Assembly (NCBI GenBank): GCA_029204225.1
Contig: CM055094.1
Coordinates: forward strand, 14,324,928 to 14,388,927
Source: Diphasiastrum complanatum
Taxonomy: Eukaryota; Streptophyta; Lycopodiopsida; Lycopodiales; Lycopodiaceae
DNA length: 64,000 bases
Direction: 5' to 3'
In this document: positions 33,614 to 45,300 of the stretch, piece after piece
How positions within the stretch are numbered: position 1 is the stretch's first letter
Layout: every line of letters begins with the position of its first letter
Notes under the pieces: model-generated
The model's input: the letters and a program-made list of their open reading frames with translations, nothing else
Database searches by the model: none
What the model was told of the DNA's origin: nothing
Program-made: the position numbers and the translations under genes

Positions 33614-34407
33614 TGACAAAATTTCTAGAATTCACACGTGTGGGGAATGTCCACAAGTATGATTGATCTTGATTAAGCTTTGTGATCAGCACAATAACCT
33701 GAGTCTAGATTGTTTAGCAAGATCTAGTTCAGAAGAAATGGCTTAACCACAATCTAGCATGCTAAGCATTAAATTATGATAGCAATGAATCAAAGAATGA
33801 ACAAAAGTACAAGATTTTAGTGTATTAGCATTAGCTTCAACACGAGTTAGAGAGAGAAAGCTAGAGAGATAACAAGCAAAATAGTTTAGATCCAAAATGG
33901 CATGAGGTAGCTACAAAACTTTGGTTCTTCATCATTGATTGTGAGGAGAGCTACACATATTTATGGAGTTTGAGGTAGCTCGAGGTAGAACCACATCTAT
34001 TCATTCCAAAATGACAACTAAAGTGACATCTAGAGTCTATGTGACATTTTTCACTTGCCATGCATGAAATTCTACCAACTTTTTACAAGTGTACTAGTTC
34101 TAACTAACAAAGTACAAATCATCATGCATGTGTCCATTACACTTTGTGCATGCCTTGCATGTCACTATGGATCACTACAATTAATGCATGTGAATTGCCA
34201 CGAGTTTCTACAAGCATGAATTTGCCAATTCTATGCCTACAAACTATATGCAAGTTATATTCTTCAAACTAGACATTCAAAACCATGTAGCTCGAGTTCT
34301 ATGTAGGCCAAACTTGGCATTTTGCATTTATGAGCTACATACTTGCATGGTACAACATTTGTAGCAAGCCAAGAAATCAATATGGATTTGTTTTTCCAAT
34401 TTTAACA
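33614..34407 (-). mobile_element. 5' LTR of copia-1 (794 bp)
   Basis: On the minus strand it runs TGTTAAAATTGG...AATTTTGTCA with TG/CA ends. A TATA-like CCATAAATATG lies near 33953-33963 on the minus strand and could be the element's promoter. Confidence 0.88.
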
Positions 34408-34783
34408 TTCGAGTCTCGCTTACTAGCGGACCTTTGAATCTACAGATCCTGTTATAGAAATTATCTTGCACGTAGGCGGATTCGTATTCTGTATTTTTCG
34501 TCTTCTTGACTCTTGTTTTGCTTACTAGCATTAGACTTCAGACTTGCTGTAATGTGCATCAATCAGAAAGTATATAGTTCGGAAACAATTTCGTGTCGCA
34601 TTCTTGTAACTTACAGATTAGAAAGATTAAACATCTACAACTAATTCGCGAATTACAAGAGTGGCAGATTAGCCACAATCTAAAAAACTTCTGATGATGT
34701 CATGGTATTTGCTGATTTTCTTGTTGGCTGTTCATGGGACACGACTGATTTTGTGTCGTGTCGTGTCGCCTTTTGTCAAAGGT

Positions 34784-35797
34784 TCAAAATTGGAAGCTAG
34801 CAAATAGACCTTTGTCTAGGGCCGTTGTGAAAATGTCTGCAACCATGTCTTTCGTTCCAATGAAGGTGGTCTGCAACATCTTCTTGCCAATCAGGTCCTT
34901 GATCAATTGGTACTTGATCGCAATGTGTTTCGTCCTTGAATGAAACACAAGGTCTTTCGTTAGATGTATTGCAGATGTGTTGTCCATCTGCAAAATCAAA
35001 GGTTCGTTGTTCGTTTCGCCCAATTCATCCAGGAATTGTCTGAGCCAAATTATCTCATTTGCCATCTTTGCTGCTGCGACATACTCCACTTTGTAGGATG
35101 ACTGGGCCACAATGGTCTACTTCTTGCTGACCCAGAAAATTGCCGCTCTTGATGCAATGGTGCATCTTCCTGAGACACTTTTACAATCGTCTTTGAGAGA
35201 TGCCCAACTAGCATCACTGTTAGAAAGCATCTAAAAACCTGCATCGCGACAATAACACAAACCATAATCCTTTGTTAATTGAAGATATTGCAAAATTTGT
35301 TTTGCAATCTTCCAATGTGTCGAGCCAGGATTCGTGCAGAATTGGCTCATCCTGAACACTGCATAAGCAATGTCAGGGCATGTATTGTCTGCAAGGTACA
35401 TCAGCGATCCTATCAGCTTCTTGTAAGGTGTGAGCTGCATCAATTCTCTCTCTGCCTCAGTCCTCGAACAATTTTCATTCATCAGCACTGTCCCTGCGAG
35501 CATTGGAGTATTCGCTCCTTTGCAATTCAGCATCCCAAAATCCTCCAGAATTTTCTTGGTGTATCTGGACTGGTGAAGGTACAACTTATCTCCCTCATAG
35601 TCTCTTTCAATTTGCAAGCCAAGGTAACATCTGGCCTTTCCCAGATCCACGATTTCGAAATGTTTCGAGATGTATGTCTTCACTTCAGCAATCAGCCTCT
35701 CACTCTTGTAGAGTATCAGAGTGTTGTCCACATACACAGCCACGATGATGATCTTCCCATATGTAATTCTCACATAGACATTGGAATCAGCCATCAC
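34784..35797 (-). pseudogene. Copia-2 RT C-terminal half and RNase H
   Basis: Begins MMADSNVYVRITYGKIIIVA then VYVDNTLILYKSERLIAEVK. The expected catalytic YVDD reads YVDN. GLQIERDYEGDKLYLHQSRY, KKLIGSLMYLADNTCPDIAY and ILQYLQLTKDYGL follow. After a stop and frameshift near 35231-35110 comes RNase H SSYKVEYVAAAKMANEIIWL, ILQMDNTSAIHLTKD, RTKHIAIKYQLIKD and KDMVADIFTTALDKG. Dead on several counts. Confidence 0.92.
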
Positions 35798-36029
35798 TAA
35801 CAGAATTAAATCACGAATAATTCGCGAAACTTTTCATGACACTCGAATTATTTTTGTTTGAGTTGGATCAATCAGGCTCTATAACGCAACCAAACAAAAC
35901 GAGACGAATTCTAGAAGAAAATGAAACGAAACAAAGCGACGCGAAACTTGCACTAACATTGATTCATGCTGGAAGCACAGATCGCGAAACTACACGAAAT
36001 GAAACGAAGCGAAATAATTGGTGACAAGA

Positions 36030-36105
36030 TCAATCAAGCAATCAAGCTCTGTAACGAGACGAGACGAGACGAAACATGACGAAATGAAACGAAACCTAGG
36101 TGAGC
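36030..36105. repeat. GAGAC/GAAAC pentamer-like repeat
   Basis: Short run of CGAGACGAGACGAGACGAAAC units in the copia-2 leader. Looser copies lie at 35890-36015. Confidence 0.75.
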
Positions 36106-37226
36106 CTTTGAGATTGATTTATCCTTATTGCCAGGTGATCGTGAAGCGAAGCACGAAGCAAAAGGATTCGTGAACATGATCAGTTCGTCAGTAATTCAGA
36201 TGTGATCGTTGGTCACTGTCGGCTGTATCACTCCTACAATTCTTCAGAGAGTAGTCAGGCACATCTGATCTACGTTAACAAATTAATGCAGCATTCAACG
36301 AAATCAAATCAAGATGCGGAATAGAATGAAGTAGCGAATCAGCACACGAATAATATCAGACGAAAATAAATTCGAGATCATATAGTCACCTAGATTAATA
36401 ATGTGCACAACAACTACAAAATCATCTATTGATTTTTCTGATTCTTCAAGCACTGCATGCAGATCCACGCAGTGCGTGGGCGTGAGAGAAATATAGTTCT
36501 CTCATGAATTCGAGTCTCGTTTACTAGCAGACCTTTGGATCTACAGATCCTATTACAAAAATTATCTCGCACGTAGGCAAATTCGTATTCTATATTTTTC
36601 ATCTTCTTGACTCTTGTCTTACTTACTAGCATTAGACTTCAGACTTGTTGTAATGTGCATCAATCAGAAAGTATATAATTTGCGAACAATTTCGTGTCGC
36701 ATTCTTGTAACTTACAGATTAGAAAGATTAAACATCTACAACTAATTCGCGAATTACAAGAGTGGCAAATTAGCCACGATCTAGAACAATTCTGATGATG
36801 TCATGGTATTTGGCCGATTTTCTTGTTGGCTGTTCGTGGAGCACGACCGATTTCGTGTCGTGTCATGTCGCCTTTTGTCAAAGGTTCAAAATTGAAAGCT
36901 AGCAAAGCTTTGGCATTAGAAACAAAATGTTTCTTCAACCTTGTGAAAATTTTCCATGTATTTTTGCAATCTGTCTTTTATAAAAATTTCATTCATTTTT
37001 TGCTTCAATTTTTTTATTGAATAATAATCTAATTAAGGGTAGTCCTTAAAAGATTTAATCTGGGCAGAGGAAGAACTCCATCTCAAGTGGTACCATGAAA
37101 ATGGCGATCGACATATTTCACTTCAATTTTTTCACAATTTCGGCATCTCCACTAAGTCAACATTTAGGTTGACTGGTTGAAGTATGGATTTCCATCGACC
37201 AATTTCTTTCAACATTTTTTAGTTGT

Positions 37227-37372
37227 CGAACTTCGTGTATTTATGTAGAGGAATTCTAACTGTGTCGAATTCCGTGTATATGTGCAAAGTGTAGAATTTA
37301 GGGTATATTTGCAAACTATGTCGAACTCCATGTATTTTTGCATACTATGGCGAACTTTGTGTATTTTTGGAG
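37227..37372. repeat. ~29 bp minisatellite, about five copies
   Basis: Diverged units of the form TCGAACTYCRTGTATTTTTG plus CAAACTATG. Confidence 0.75.
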
Positions 37373-37741
37373 ACTTGACAAGTCCTCATTAAAAGAATTA
37401 AGTGAAATTCTAACAAATAACTGTATATGTTTTGTTATTAGAGGAAATAGGATCTCTCGTATAGCAGAGAAATGGTTGCCATTTTTGTTCAAAAATCTCA
37501 AAACAAGAACTTCAACCCACACTGAGATGTGAATATCTTCTATGCTATCTATTTGCTATACTGAAACATATGCACAAGATCTTTTTTTAAAGTGTTTGTA
37601 TAACATAACCAACTTTGTTTTTCTCTCGAATGCCAACATTATTAGATAGAAAGCATGATATGTGTGCCAGCTGCACATATGACCATTGGCCTAATATCAT
37701 ACTCATAAACCCCGAGTATATTATGAATCTCCATGTCAAGT

Positions 37742-37830
37742 GGTGTATATATACACACACTCACATATGTATGTAGATCACATACATACATATGTACACA
37801 CACATGTTTATACACACATAGATATTTGAT
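37742..37830. repeat. CA/TA-rich microsatellite
   Basis: Mixed TATATACACACAC and CATACATACATATG runs. Confidence 0.8.
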
Positions 37831-40800
37831 CATCAAGTAGATGTTGCTTATTTGATAGGAATAGAAAATTGTCCATGTGGCAAGGTTGCTAAGGACCCAA
37901 TGTGTTTTCTCTTTTTATCCAGAGTTTTTGTTCACCGTGTGGATTGCACATGGGGAGGTGATGTGTTATGGCCAATGGCTATCGACGGTTCACGGGCTTC
38001 TCGGACTTTTTCCAAACACAAGTTGGAGAGAACCTTCAACCCACCCTGCTTTCAATTTGAAGGCTCCCAAAAACCATAAATATCAGAGGCGTCCTTTCAA
38101 ATCAAGGCTTTTTTTGGGCAACTGGCAATGGTGAGTTGAAGGAGAGAGAGCTGAAGGGTTTTGGATTCAATTCTCGGATTTTGAGTTGGGTTTTCTTTGA
38201 ATGAATGGATCGTCTTTGTTTTGTTGGGCTGGGAGAGTAGATTCTAGATCCTAGTAGCCAGAGATATGGATAAAGAGAGTTATAGATAGATCAGTAAATC
38301 TATTCTCATATCATTATTGTTTATTTAAAATGGTGTGTCCAACTTTTTCTTATGTAATCTGGGTTTTTGAATTCTAGCCAGAGAAAGAGATAGATCAGTA
38401 AATCTGATTTCTTTTCGTTTAAGTTGTGATCTGATTTCTTTTTTTTCATGTGGTGTAACCAATTATTTCTTATGTAACCCGGAGACGGAGAGTCGGATCA
38501 CCTTTTTGTCTGTTTTTAATGTTGTACCTAATTTCTTTCATGTAATCTGGAACTTGCTTTCTTTTGCAGGTGTTGATGATAGCTTGGATCTCCAGGAAGG
38601 ACAAAATTTGAAGAAAAACGTAAATTCTTTATCTTTTCGAAGAAAATTTAATGCTTTCAAGTCATGGACTGTCAATGTGCTTTGGTTTGTTTTGTAAGAT
38701 TGAATTACCACCTAAGATCAGTCTAATTTTCTCTGTGGTTCCTTGCTGTTTCTTTTTTATGGAAAGAGGGCTTCGTGGTTCTGCCGTATGTTTTCCTCCT
38801 CTGCACCAATGCATTTTCCATGTTCATACTGCATAGATAAAAGCTTGCAGTGCAGGAGGATCTGCCTCTGGATTGTCTGACCTGTTTTTCTGTCACGCTT
38901 GGATAGAACAAGTATCCTTGTTGATTGTTATGGAATCCTAGATTGTTCTTAGCAAAAAGATTTGATCCTTTACACTTCTGCAGAGTGACTTCCCCCCGAA
39001 GTGCAGCTTGCTACTTTCAGATAGTCAGCTTTCTAGAACGTATGGAGTAGTTAAGTCAGCATATAGTTTCAAAGATGTGTCTGTCTTCGTGATCTTCAAA
39101 AGGAGCAATATTTGTGCACGTTCTAGTAGTCTCAGAGAAAAAGGCTTTTTCTGTTATCGCCGAGGGAAACGCAAACAAGTTTTACCTCTGCTGAAGCCTG
39201 AAAGATTTGGTAGAGGAGCTTTGTTTCTGAGATCTCCTTAAGAAAAGTTCTGTATGAGAAAGGGCCAGAGTCGATTTAATCTTATCTGATACAAAACACA
39301 ACCTTCAAAAATCATCATTTTAAAAGTAGCAGGAAAGAATTTAGAAGATGGTCCAAAAATTGCCGAGAAGTAGATGTAATATAAAAAAGATGACCTGAGA
39401 GAATGTTATGCCATCATAGTGTAACTAATCAACTGCCTAACTATTCATCTTTTTTGGGCAAGTTTTTAAATAGATTATTATGGATTATACAGTTGATGTA
39501 TGCAAAGTTTTTGGCACCAAGTTGAATGCTATGAGTTTACAACAAAGTTTAGCAAATCGCTTCACTTTTATGGGTCATATGGATCATGTCTGTGCTAGAT
39601 TTGCCCCTTAAATATGGATCTTTATCATAACCTTTATTTGTCACTTAGATCATCAGCTACTTCACAGTTTCATCAGATCAGCATATTCACAATTTGATAC
39701 TGCTTAGGCTAGGTACGAATTAACATCTCTCTCAGATTGCAACAATCAACAGAAATAGCAGAAAGATTTCTAGTTTCATAGTAAGAGCCCTTCCTGAAGG
39801 GTAGTTTTATTGCGAATACCAATTAATTTTTTCAAAAAGTGCTGTCAGTGGTAGATCTTTAACCTTTCTATCAAATTTTTTGATGCAGAGGTGGACGGTG
39901 TCTTGGAGAGCAGCCATGTTGTATTATAGTTTAAAAGTTGAGAGTTATGATGCAGGAATGCTTTCATGCATGTTTCAAGGAAAGGGCGATGTAATTGTAA
40001 GTGCATGCTTTTAGATTCCAGATACAGCTGCAGCTACTGACAAAAAGTTTAACTGCAGAGGCTTTTTATTTTTTGTTTTACTGAGGTTTCTTATTGAGTT
40101 CTTCCCGATTTCGTCTACATCGAACAAACAGACGAATCAGTCTCTCAAATAGAGCAGCACTAAAGTGCAATAACTAGTTATATCTCTATCAACACTAAAG
40201 TGCAATAACTAGATATATCTCTATCACTCTGTCAAGCCTCCTAAAAAGGGATGTGATGGTGGTGTCCTCATCTCTGGATCTTTACCGCCGAGCTATATGT
40301 CTGTAGTGAGGTTGAGCACGAGGTGTATGCCATCTCTGCTGTGTCTGTCGCCTGCTCTGCCAAAACTGGAAACATGGCTCGATCTAATGGATTGACGTCT
40401 GGCACAGATGCTTGCCTCATTGGAATATCTCTCTCATCCTCTGATCTGTCCTCCGTATCCTCTATAAATTGCTAATTCCTCCAATTTAATCCGATGTGGC
40501 ACAGAGGGTTTGCTCGGATCATCCTTGAAAGTGTAGTAATCTTTGCACGGATCATCCGCGAAAGCGTAGGAATCTATAGAGAAAATATATTGGCCTACTC
40601 CGAGGAAGTGAGGCCCGTACACCAAACTGAGCTGGTCTGTGTGTCAAAATCTGTAAATTTATTTCGCATTTTAAAAAATCTCACACTTTGACATGTATAT
40701 GAGATCTTAGGCCCTCTATTAATTGGAAAAAAGAAAACAAGACAGAGAGATGGAGTTGAAGCCAAAAGTGAGTTAAGCAGGTAGTTCTTTTCACCTTAAA

Positions 40801-41420
40801 GTCCTTAGTCATCCTAAAGGATCTCTCTCTCTCTCAAAGACGGTTACTGTTCTTTCAGAAGTGTGAAATTCTGGTGTTTTGGCTGTCAGCTCTAAATCCA
40901 ATGTGCTTAATTTCTCTAAACTAAGGCTGTGTTTCCTCCAACGTGTGAACTTTTCTTGTGTGCCCTGAAATTGCAAATGAAGTAGTTTTGAGCCTGAAGC
41001 TTAAAGTTTGATTTAAGTGGCCACATAGTCAGCCTGTAGAAGTGTCTACACCCTACCTGTTACCATGATTTAACTCTACACATGTTCTTGTTAAACAGAA
41101 AATGGGAGCATTAAGAATGTTGTTGACTAGGATAGTTCAATATTTGACCTTAGTTGTAGTTATTTCTGACTGAGAGGAGATAACTATGCATGAAAGTGCT
41201 GTTCGCTCTTGCTCTTCCTACTCTGCGCAAGATTTTTTACCGTAATGTCTGCATTGGGTAACACATACTTTAAAAGCAGCAACTTTATATCTAGTATTGA
41301 CTTTTTTTTTCTCTCTTTTTATCAGATTCTGCATTAAAGGTCTCATTCTTTTCTAACTTCAGTTTATATCTATTTCTAGGAGTTAGAGCACATTCCCGGG
41401 CCGTCTGCTTTGCGACAGAG

Positions 41421-42304
41421 ATGGATGTCACTGCTAGGTCAGAAGCAGGGGATATGACCTCTGTTGATAGAAAAGGATTAGCAGCTTTGCAGCAAACTTT
41501 CAATCAAGTGCAATTTCTACTGGAGCACAATCGCCTTCTTATCAAAGAGATAAACCGGAATCACAGATTGAGGATCCCTGAAAATTTGAGCAGGAATACA
41601 GCACTGATTAATGAGCTCAATGGCAACATAAACAGGGTGCTTTGTCTCTACGCATATCTTTCAACGGCATTTTTGAAGACCTTTGAATTTTCATCAGATG
41701 TTATTACAGCTGGAACTTCAAAAAATGATAAAGTGATGCTAAAATCTGCTACCGTTCAAGGACTTAAAAGGGTACGATTTCTCTAAAACCTTTTTCGAAG
41801 TTTATTTCTAAAATGTTGAGTTTTGGGGCTCGTGAGCCATTTTTTAAAGTAATTGCCAACAAGAAATTTGCACCATAGCCTTCATGCAGACAATGTTCTT
41901 ACAGAGAGTTTTCTATGGAAGGTAAAGTGCTATTCCCGATGATTTGATCAGCAGTTACTAATGACGATGCACACTGCATGAATCTTCAAGCTTTCACAAA
42001 TTTGACAAACTTTGTTAATGATCGACTATATTATGAGGGGGTAAATAGGCAGTTTGATTAGCTAATCATTTATGGCAGTTAGATCAATCGAGAGCGGTGA
42101 AGTATTTTAAGTTTGCAAGGGTGTTAGGAAGGTTGAAGCAAAAGGGGTGATCGAGGCAAACATAGCAAAATGACTATGCTATCATGATCTGCTGAGGTTA
42201 ATTTTTACAGTTTGATGGCTTGTGTTATTTACCAGGATGTATTGGCGCTGGAAAGTCAGCTTATGGGATTGCAACTTGGAACAAGTACTGCACATGTGGG
42301 TTAA
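41421..42304 (+). CDS. EARLY FLOWERING 4-like (ELF4/EFL) protein, two coding exons
   Basis: Exon 1 is 41421-41771 and exon 2 is 42236-42304, 139 codons plus TAA. Residues ~20-85 carry the ELF4 (DUF1313) domain: ALQQTFNQVQFLLEHNRLLI, KEINRNHRLRIPENLSRNTA, LINELNGNINRVLCLYAYLS. RIPENLSRN is closer to ELF4-like than to ELF4 itself. Family knowledge: ELF4 joins ELF3 and LUX in the evening complex of the clock. ELF4-like paralogues are less well defined. ATG 41421 is the only start giving the whole domain and lies 41 bp after a likely 5' UTR acceptor. The intron (464 bp) has donor AGG/GTACGA and acceptor ACCAG/GATG, phase 0, and adds DVLALESQLMGLQLGTSTAH. Without splicing the frame ends at 41786. 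Angiosperm ELF4 genes usually lack introns in the coding part, so exon 2 is the least certain part. Confidence 0.85.
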
Positions 42305-45300
42305 AGTGCATTCAATGTGGGAAGCTTCTGACCGCTCTCATTGGTATTCAAAAGATACAGCTGAATTTGTTAAAACTCCTTAGCGAAGACTCTTATCAAG
42401 ATTTGAAGTGCTTTTTTATTATCTGGTTGATGTTAAGTATAATATATATAGGCCACTTTTTCTTAATCTGATTACATATTTTGAATTCTGAAGTATATGG
42501 CAGTTACTAGTATCTAGTTCACCATATGGCTCACTGTTTCATCAATTAAGTTTTTGGTGCTGAGTTCACATTCTGACTGTGATTAAGCATACTATGCTTT
42601 ATGTAAAGAATAAGGTCTACCGTACTTCAATATAAATGCCTTTTTCACAAAGAGTAAATGCTGTTCTTCCACATGATTTTGATTAAGCTTGAGAATGAAT
42701 GTATTATTGGCACAATCAGAAACTCAACAGGGTAGTGTTTTTTGGTATAAAAATATGACACATTCTGGAGCCTGCTCTCGTATCTTTTATTGAAGGTGAT
42801 GGTTATTGTAGAGCAAGGCTGTGTCAAAATGAACCAAGCGAGAGAACAGTAGCAAGAGAACGCATTAAAACTTGATCAAAGAGTCATAGCCCATCGAAAA
42901 TAAAGATGGGAGATATATGTCCAAAAGAGATTGATATTTCAGGAAAGGAGTAAGTAGATTAAGCTAACTTTTAGCAAAATCTGCATGGGAAATTCACGTT
43001 CAAGAGAAATTGATATTGCAGAAAAAGTAAAACTACATAAAGCCTACTATAGCAAAATCTCGAAACTTTTACATATGACCTGTAAAGAGGCATATTAAGT
43101 ACATATGGCTCTTTCATACAGATTATACTTCAAAATGGAGGTTATTGATGTAGCCCTTTCAAAGAAGCTGCAAAAATCGTCTCCCAAAGAATAAGCATAT
43201 TAAAATGCAGGGCCGCTCGGGATGCTTTTTTGTTGGTTTGATGTGCATCATCTTTTTGGCCGCTACAGTGTTGAAATTCAAGACATTCATGAAACATGAA
43301 AACATTTGTATTAATGGTTGTGCTTCTCATTTTTTCCATATAGTTATACATGAATTTTCATATTCTATACAATTAGCTTCTCCTTTGCACGAATCTTTAC
43401 AGTATGGACGTATTAAAGTTTCTTTTATGTGTGTTGACAATAGCATGATCTCGACTTTTCTGTTTTGGATGAGACGAGAAAAACCTGTCTCTTTCCTCAA
43501 TATGAGCTTTTAATTGGTAATGGAGTACCACCCCTCAAATGACATATGATCAGATTCATCCTCTTTACTTCATGAAAGGTTTATTCGCTTTGTTGCATCT
43601 TTTTGTGAGGTCCTCATCATTATCGTATATCGAACAATTTTTTTGATTGCTTCTTGATTTTGTAATGCAATTGAGGCAAGAACTTTGCTTGCTATTTGGT
43701 TGGCGTTGATGTGGACTGGGAGCTCAATACAAACGATAGTGAGAACTTCCATTTGCCACCCTAGATAACTTTTGTTTGTATGTAAAATTCGCAACTCATC
43801 TGTCAAAGCATTCCATATTTCACAAATTTTCATCCTAGAGACTACCGTTATGCGTTTTAGTTAAAATTTCAGAGACTCAATACTACCGGCGTTTGAAAAT
43901 GGGAATAAAAATTAGTATTTCACTCTTCCTTTCTCTGCTGGTGATCTGTTTCTTTGTGCATGCTGTGTGCCCATTACAATTTTGCGCTTGCAGTGTGTGA
44001 TTATCGCATGAAGTACACGTATCAGCGCTTTGAAAAGGGGAACAAAATCCAGCATTTCAACGTAGACGTACTTGATATTCTTTATGTTCGTTGTTATGGG
44101 CAGACGTTTTATCATAGCATACGATCGTCAGTGAAAAGCTTTTTCAAACCAAGAAGCGGGTTGCAATACCTTAATTTTCACAGCAAGCACTTGTTATCTT
44201 CGTTAGTTACCGGCAGATTTTCGACTAGAGTAGAGTATCGGAAGTAAAAACTTTTTAAACCATGAAAAAGGTTGGAATAATGTGAGAATTTCCACAGCTA
44301 CTTAATCCATTAACTAGCATACAAACATGCATTTTCATGCACAACTTCTATTGTGGATTTTAGAAAAAGGTATAACAGCGTACATACTTAAGCTGAACCA
44401 GATTGAACCGAGAGTGTGAATTTCAGCCACCGTAGAGTTTACATCTTGTTCGTTAAAGATCAAAAGGACGAGTCCCGTAATAAATGCTGTGTAGGCGATA
44501 AAAGCCTCCATTCCTCTTTTTGAGATCAGTGGTTGGCTGCATAAAGGGGTATGTAAGACCAGAACAAAAGATAGAAAAGCATAACCAAATCTGCAGAAAT
44601 ACGATTTTGGTACAGAAATCGTTCTCCATGCGGAGTTCTCTTGTCTGGAGCTTTTTGCATGGTGCTCATGAGAAGGTACAACAATCAGGTTGCTTCAAAT
44701 TACTCTTCATTTGTTGTTTGGGATATTCAAGCGCAGGACAATTCTTCTGAAATTGCTCTTCAGTCGCTTTTGGGGGTCTTCAAGCGTAGGACAGTTCTTC
44801 TGAGAAGCCTTTATAAGCAAGAAGCAACAGATGAATGATCGTTCGTTGTTCAGAGCTGCAAAAGGGATAGATAGATCATAGATTGAAGCTTGAAAAGAGA
44901 TTCACAAAGATCACATAGCTGACAGAAATCTTAGTAGAAGGTAGAAAGAATTCGTGGCTCTTCATCTCCTATAAACTCGAGGTATAGTGTATTTTCATCA
45001 AAGATAGATTTCATTTTTTGCAAGCATTTAAATAATTGTTGGCTGGTTCTTTTTTTTCTTCTGCTTCTGTTGCTGCTGCAAGCTTATTCTCTTTTTATAA
45101 ATGAATGTGCTTTTGAGTACAAGATCACTTTCTTTCATACGATTGATAGCTTGGCTTAGTTAGTCACTGCTTTAGTTCAGATGGAGGTAGGAGAATGCAG
45201 CAACAACAGTGAAGCTGTTTGTCCATGAGTAAAGAAACTACTTGAGCTCTGCGTCCATGAGTAGATGGCAATCTAGGCATGAACTTTGCAGTGAGTGACT

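Larger units (their letters stand above)
29156..34407 (-). mobile_element. Near-complete Ty1/copia element (copia-1)
   Basis: Minus-oriented element with 5' LTR 33614-34407, primer site, leader, gag, protease, integrase, RT, RNase H, polypurine tract and a 3' LTR truncated to about 93 bp (29156-29248). The 5' LTR start (TGTTAAAATTGG) is shared by the 3' remnant. Coding order is copia type (integrase before RT). It sits inside the LTR of a second copia element, which resumes at 34408. Inactivated by stops and frameshifts listed under its parts. Confidence 0.93.
34408..36907 (-). mobile_element. Internally deleted Ty1/copia element (copia-2), host of copia-1
   Basis: Two ~395 bp direct repeats, 34408-34803 and about 36510-36907, share from TTCGAGTCTCG to GCTAGCAAA and are its LTR parts. 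Between them is only RT-RNase H plus a leader. gag, protease, integrase and the RT start are deleted. The left repeat is cut exactly at the outer end of the copia-1 LTR (34407/34408), which shows that copia-1 inserted into it. Confidence 0.85.
36908..41420 (+). other. Upstream region of the ELF4-like gene, possible 5' UTR exons
   Basis: No protein gene recognised. Splice-like signals suggest leader exons. One candidate is 39889-39996 (acceptor TGATGCAG, donor GTAAGT). Another is 38570-38619 (acceptor TTTGCAG, donor GTAAAT). An acceptor CTATTTCTAG at 41370-41379 lies 41 bp before the ELF4-like ATG, so the 5' UTR is probably spliced. A 36 bp tandem duplication occupies about 40159-40230. The exon calls are inference. 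Confidence 0.4.

Noticed and set aside
43142-44838. Several 65-100 codon frames downstream of the ELF4-like gene
   Set aside because: No start context, splice partner or family resemblance. Their lengths are expected by chance in AT-rich DNA.
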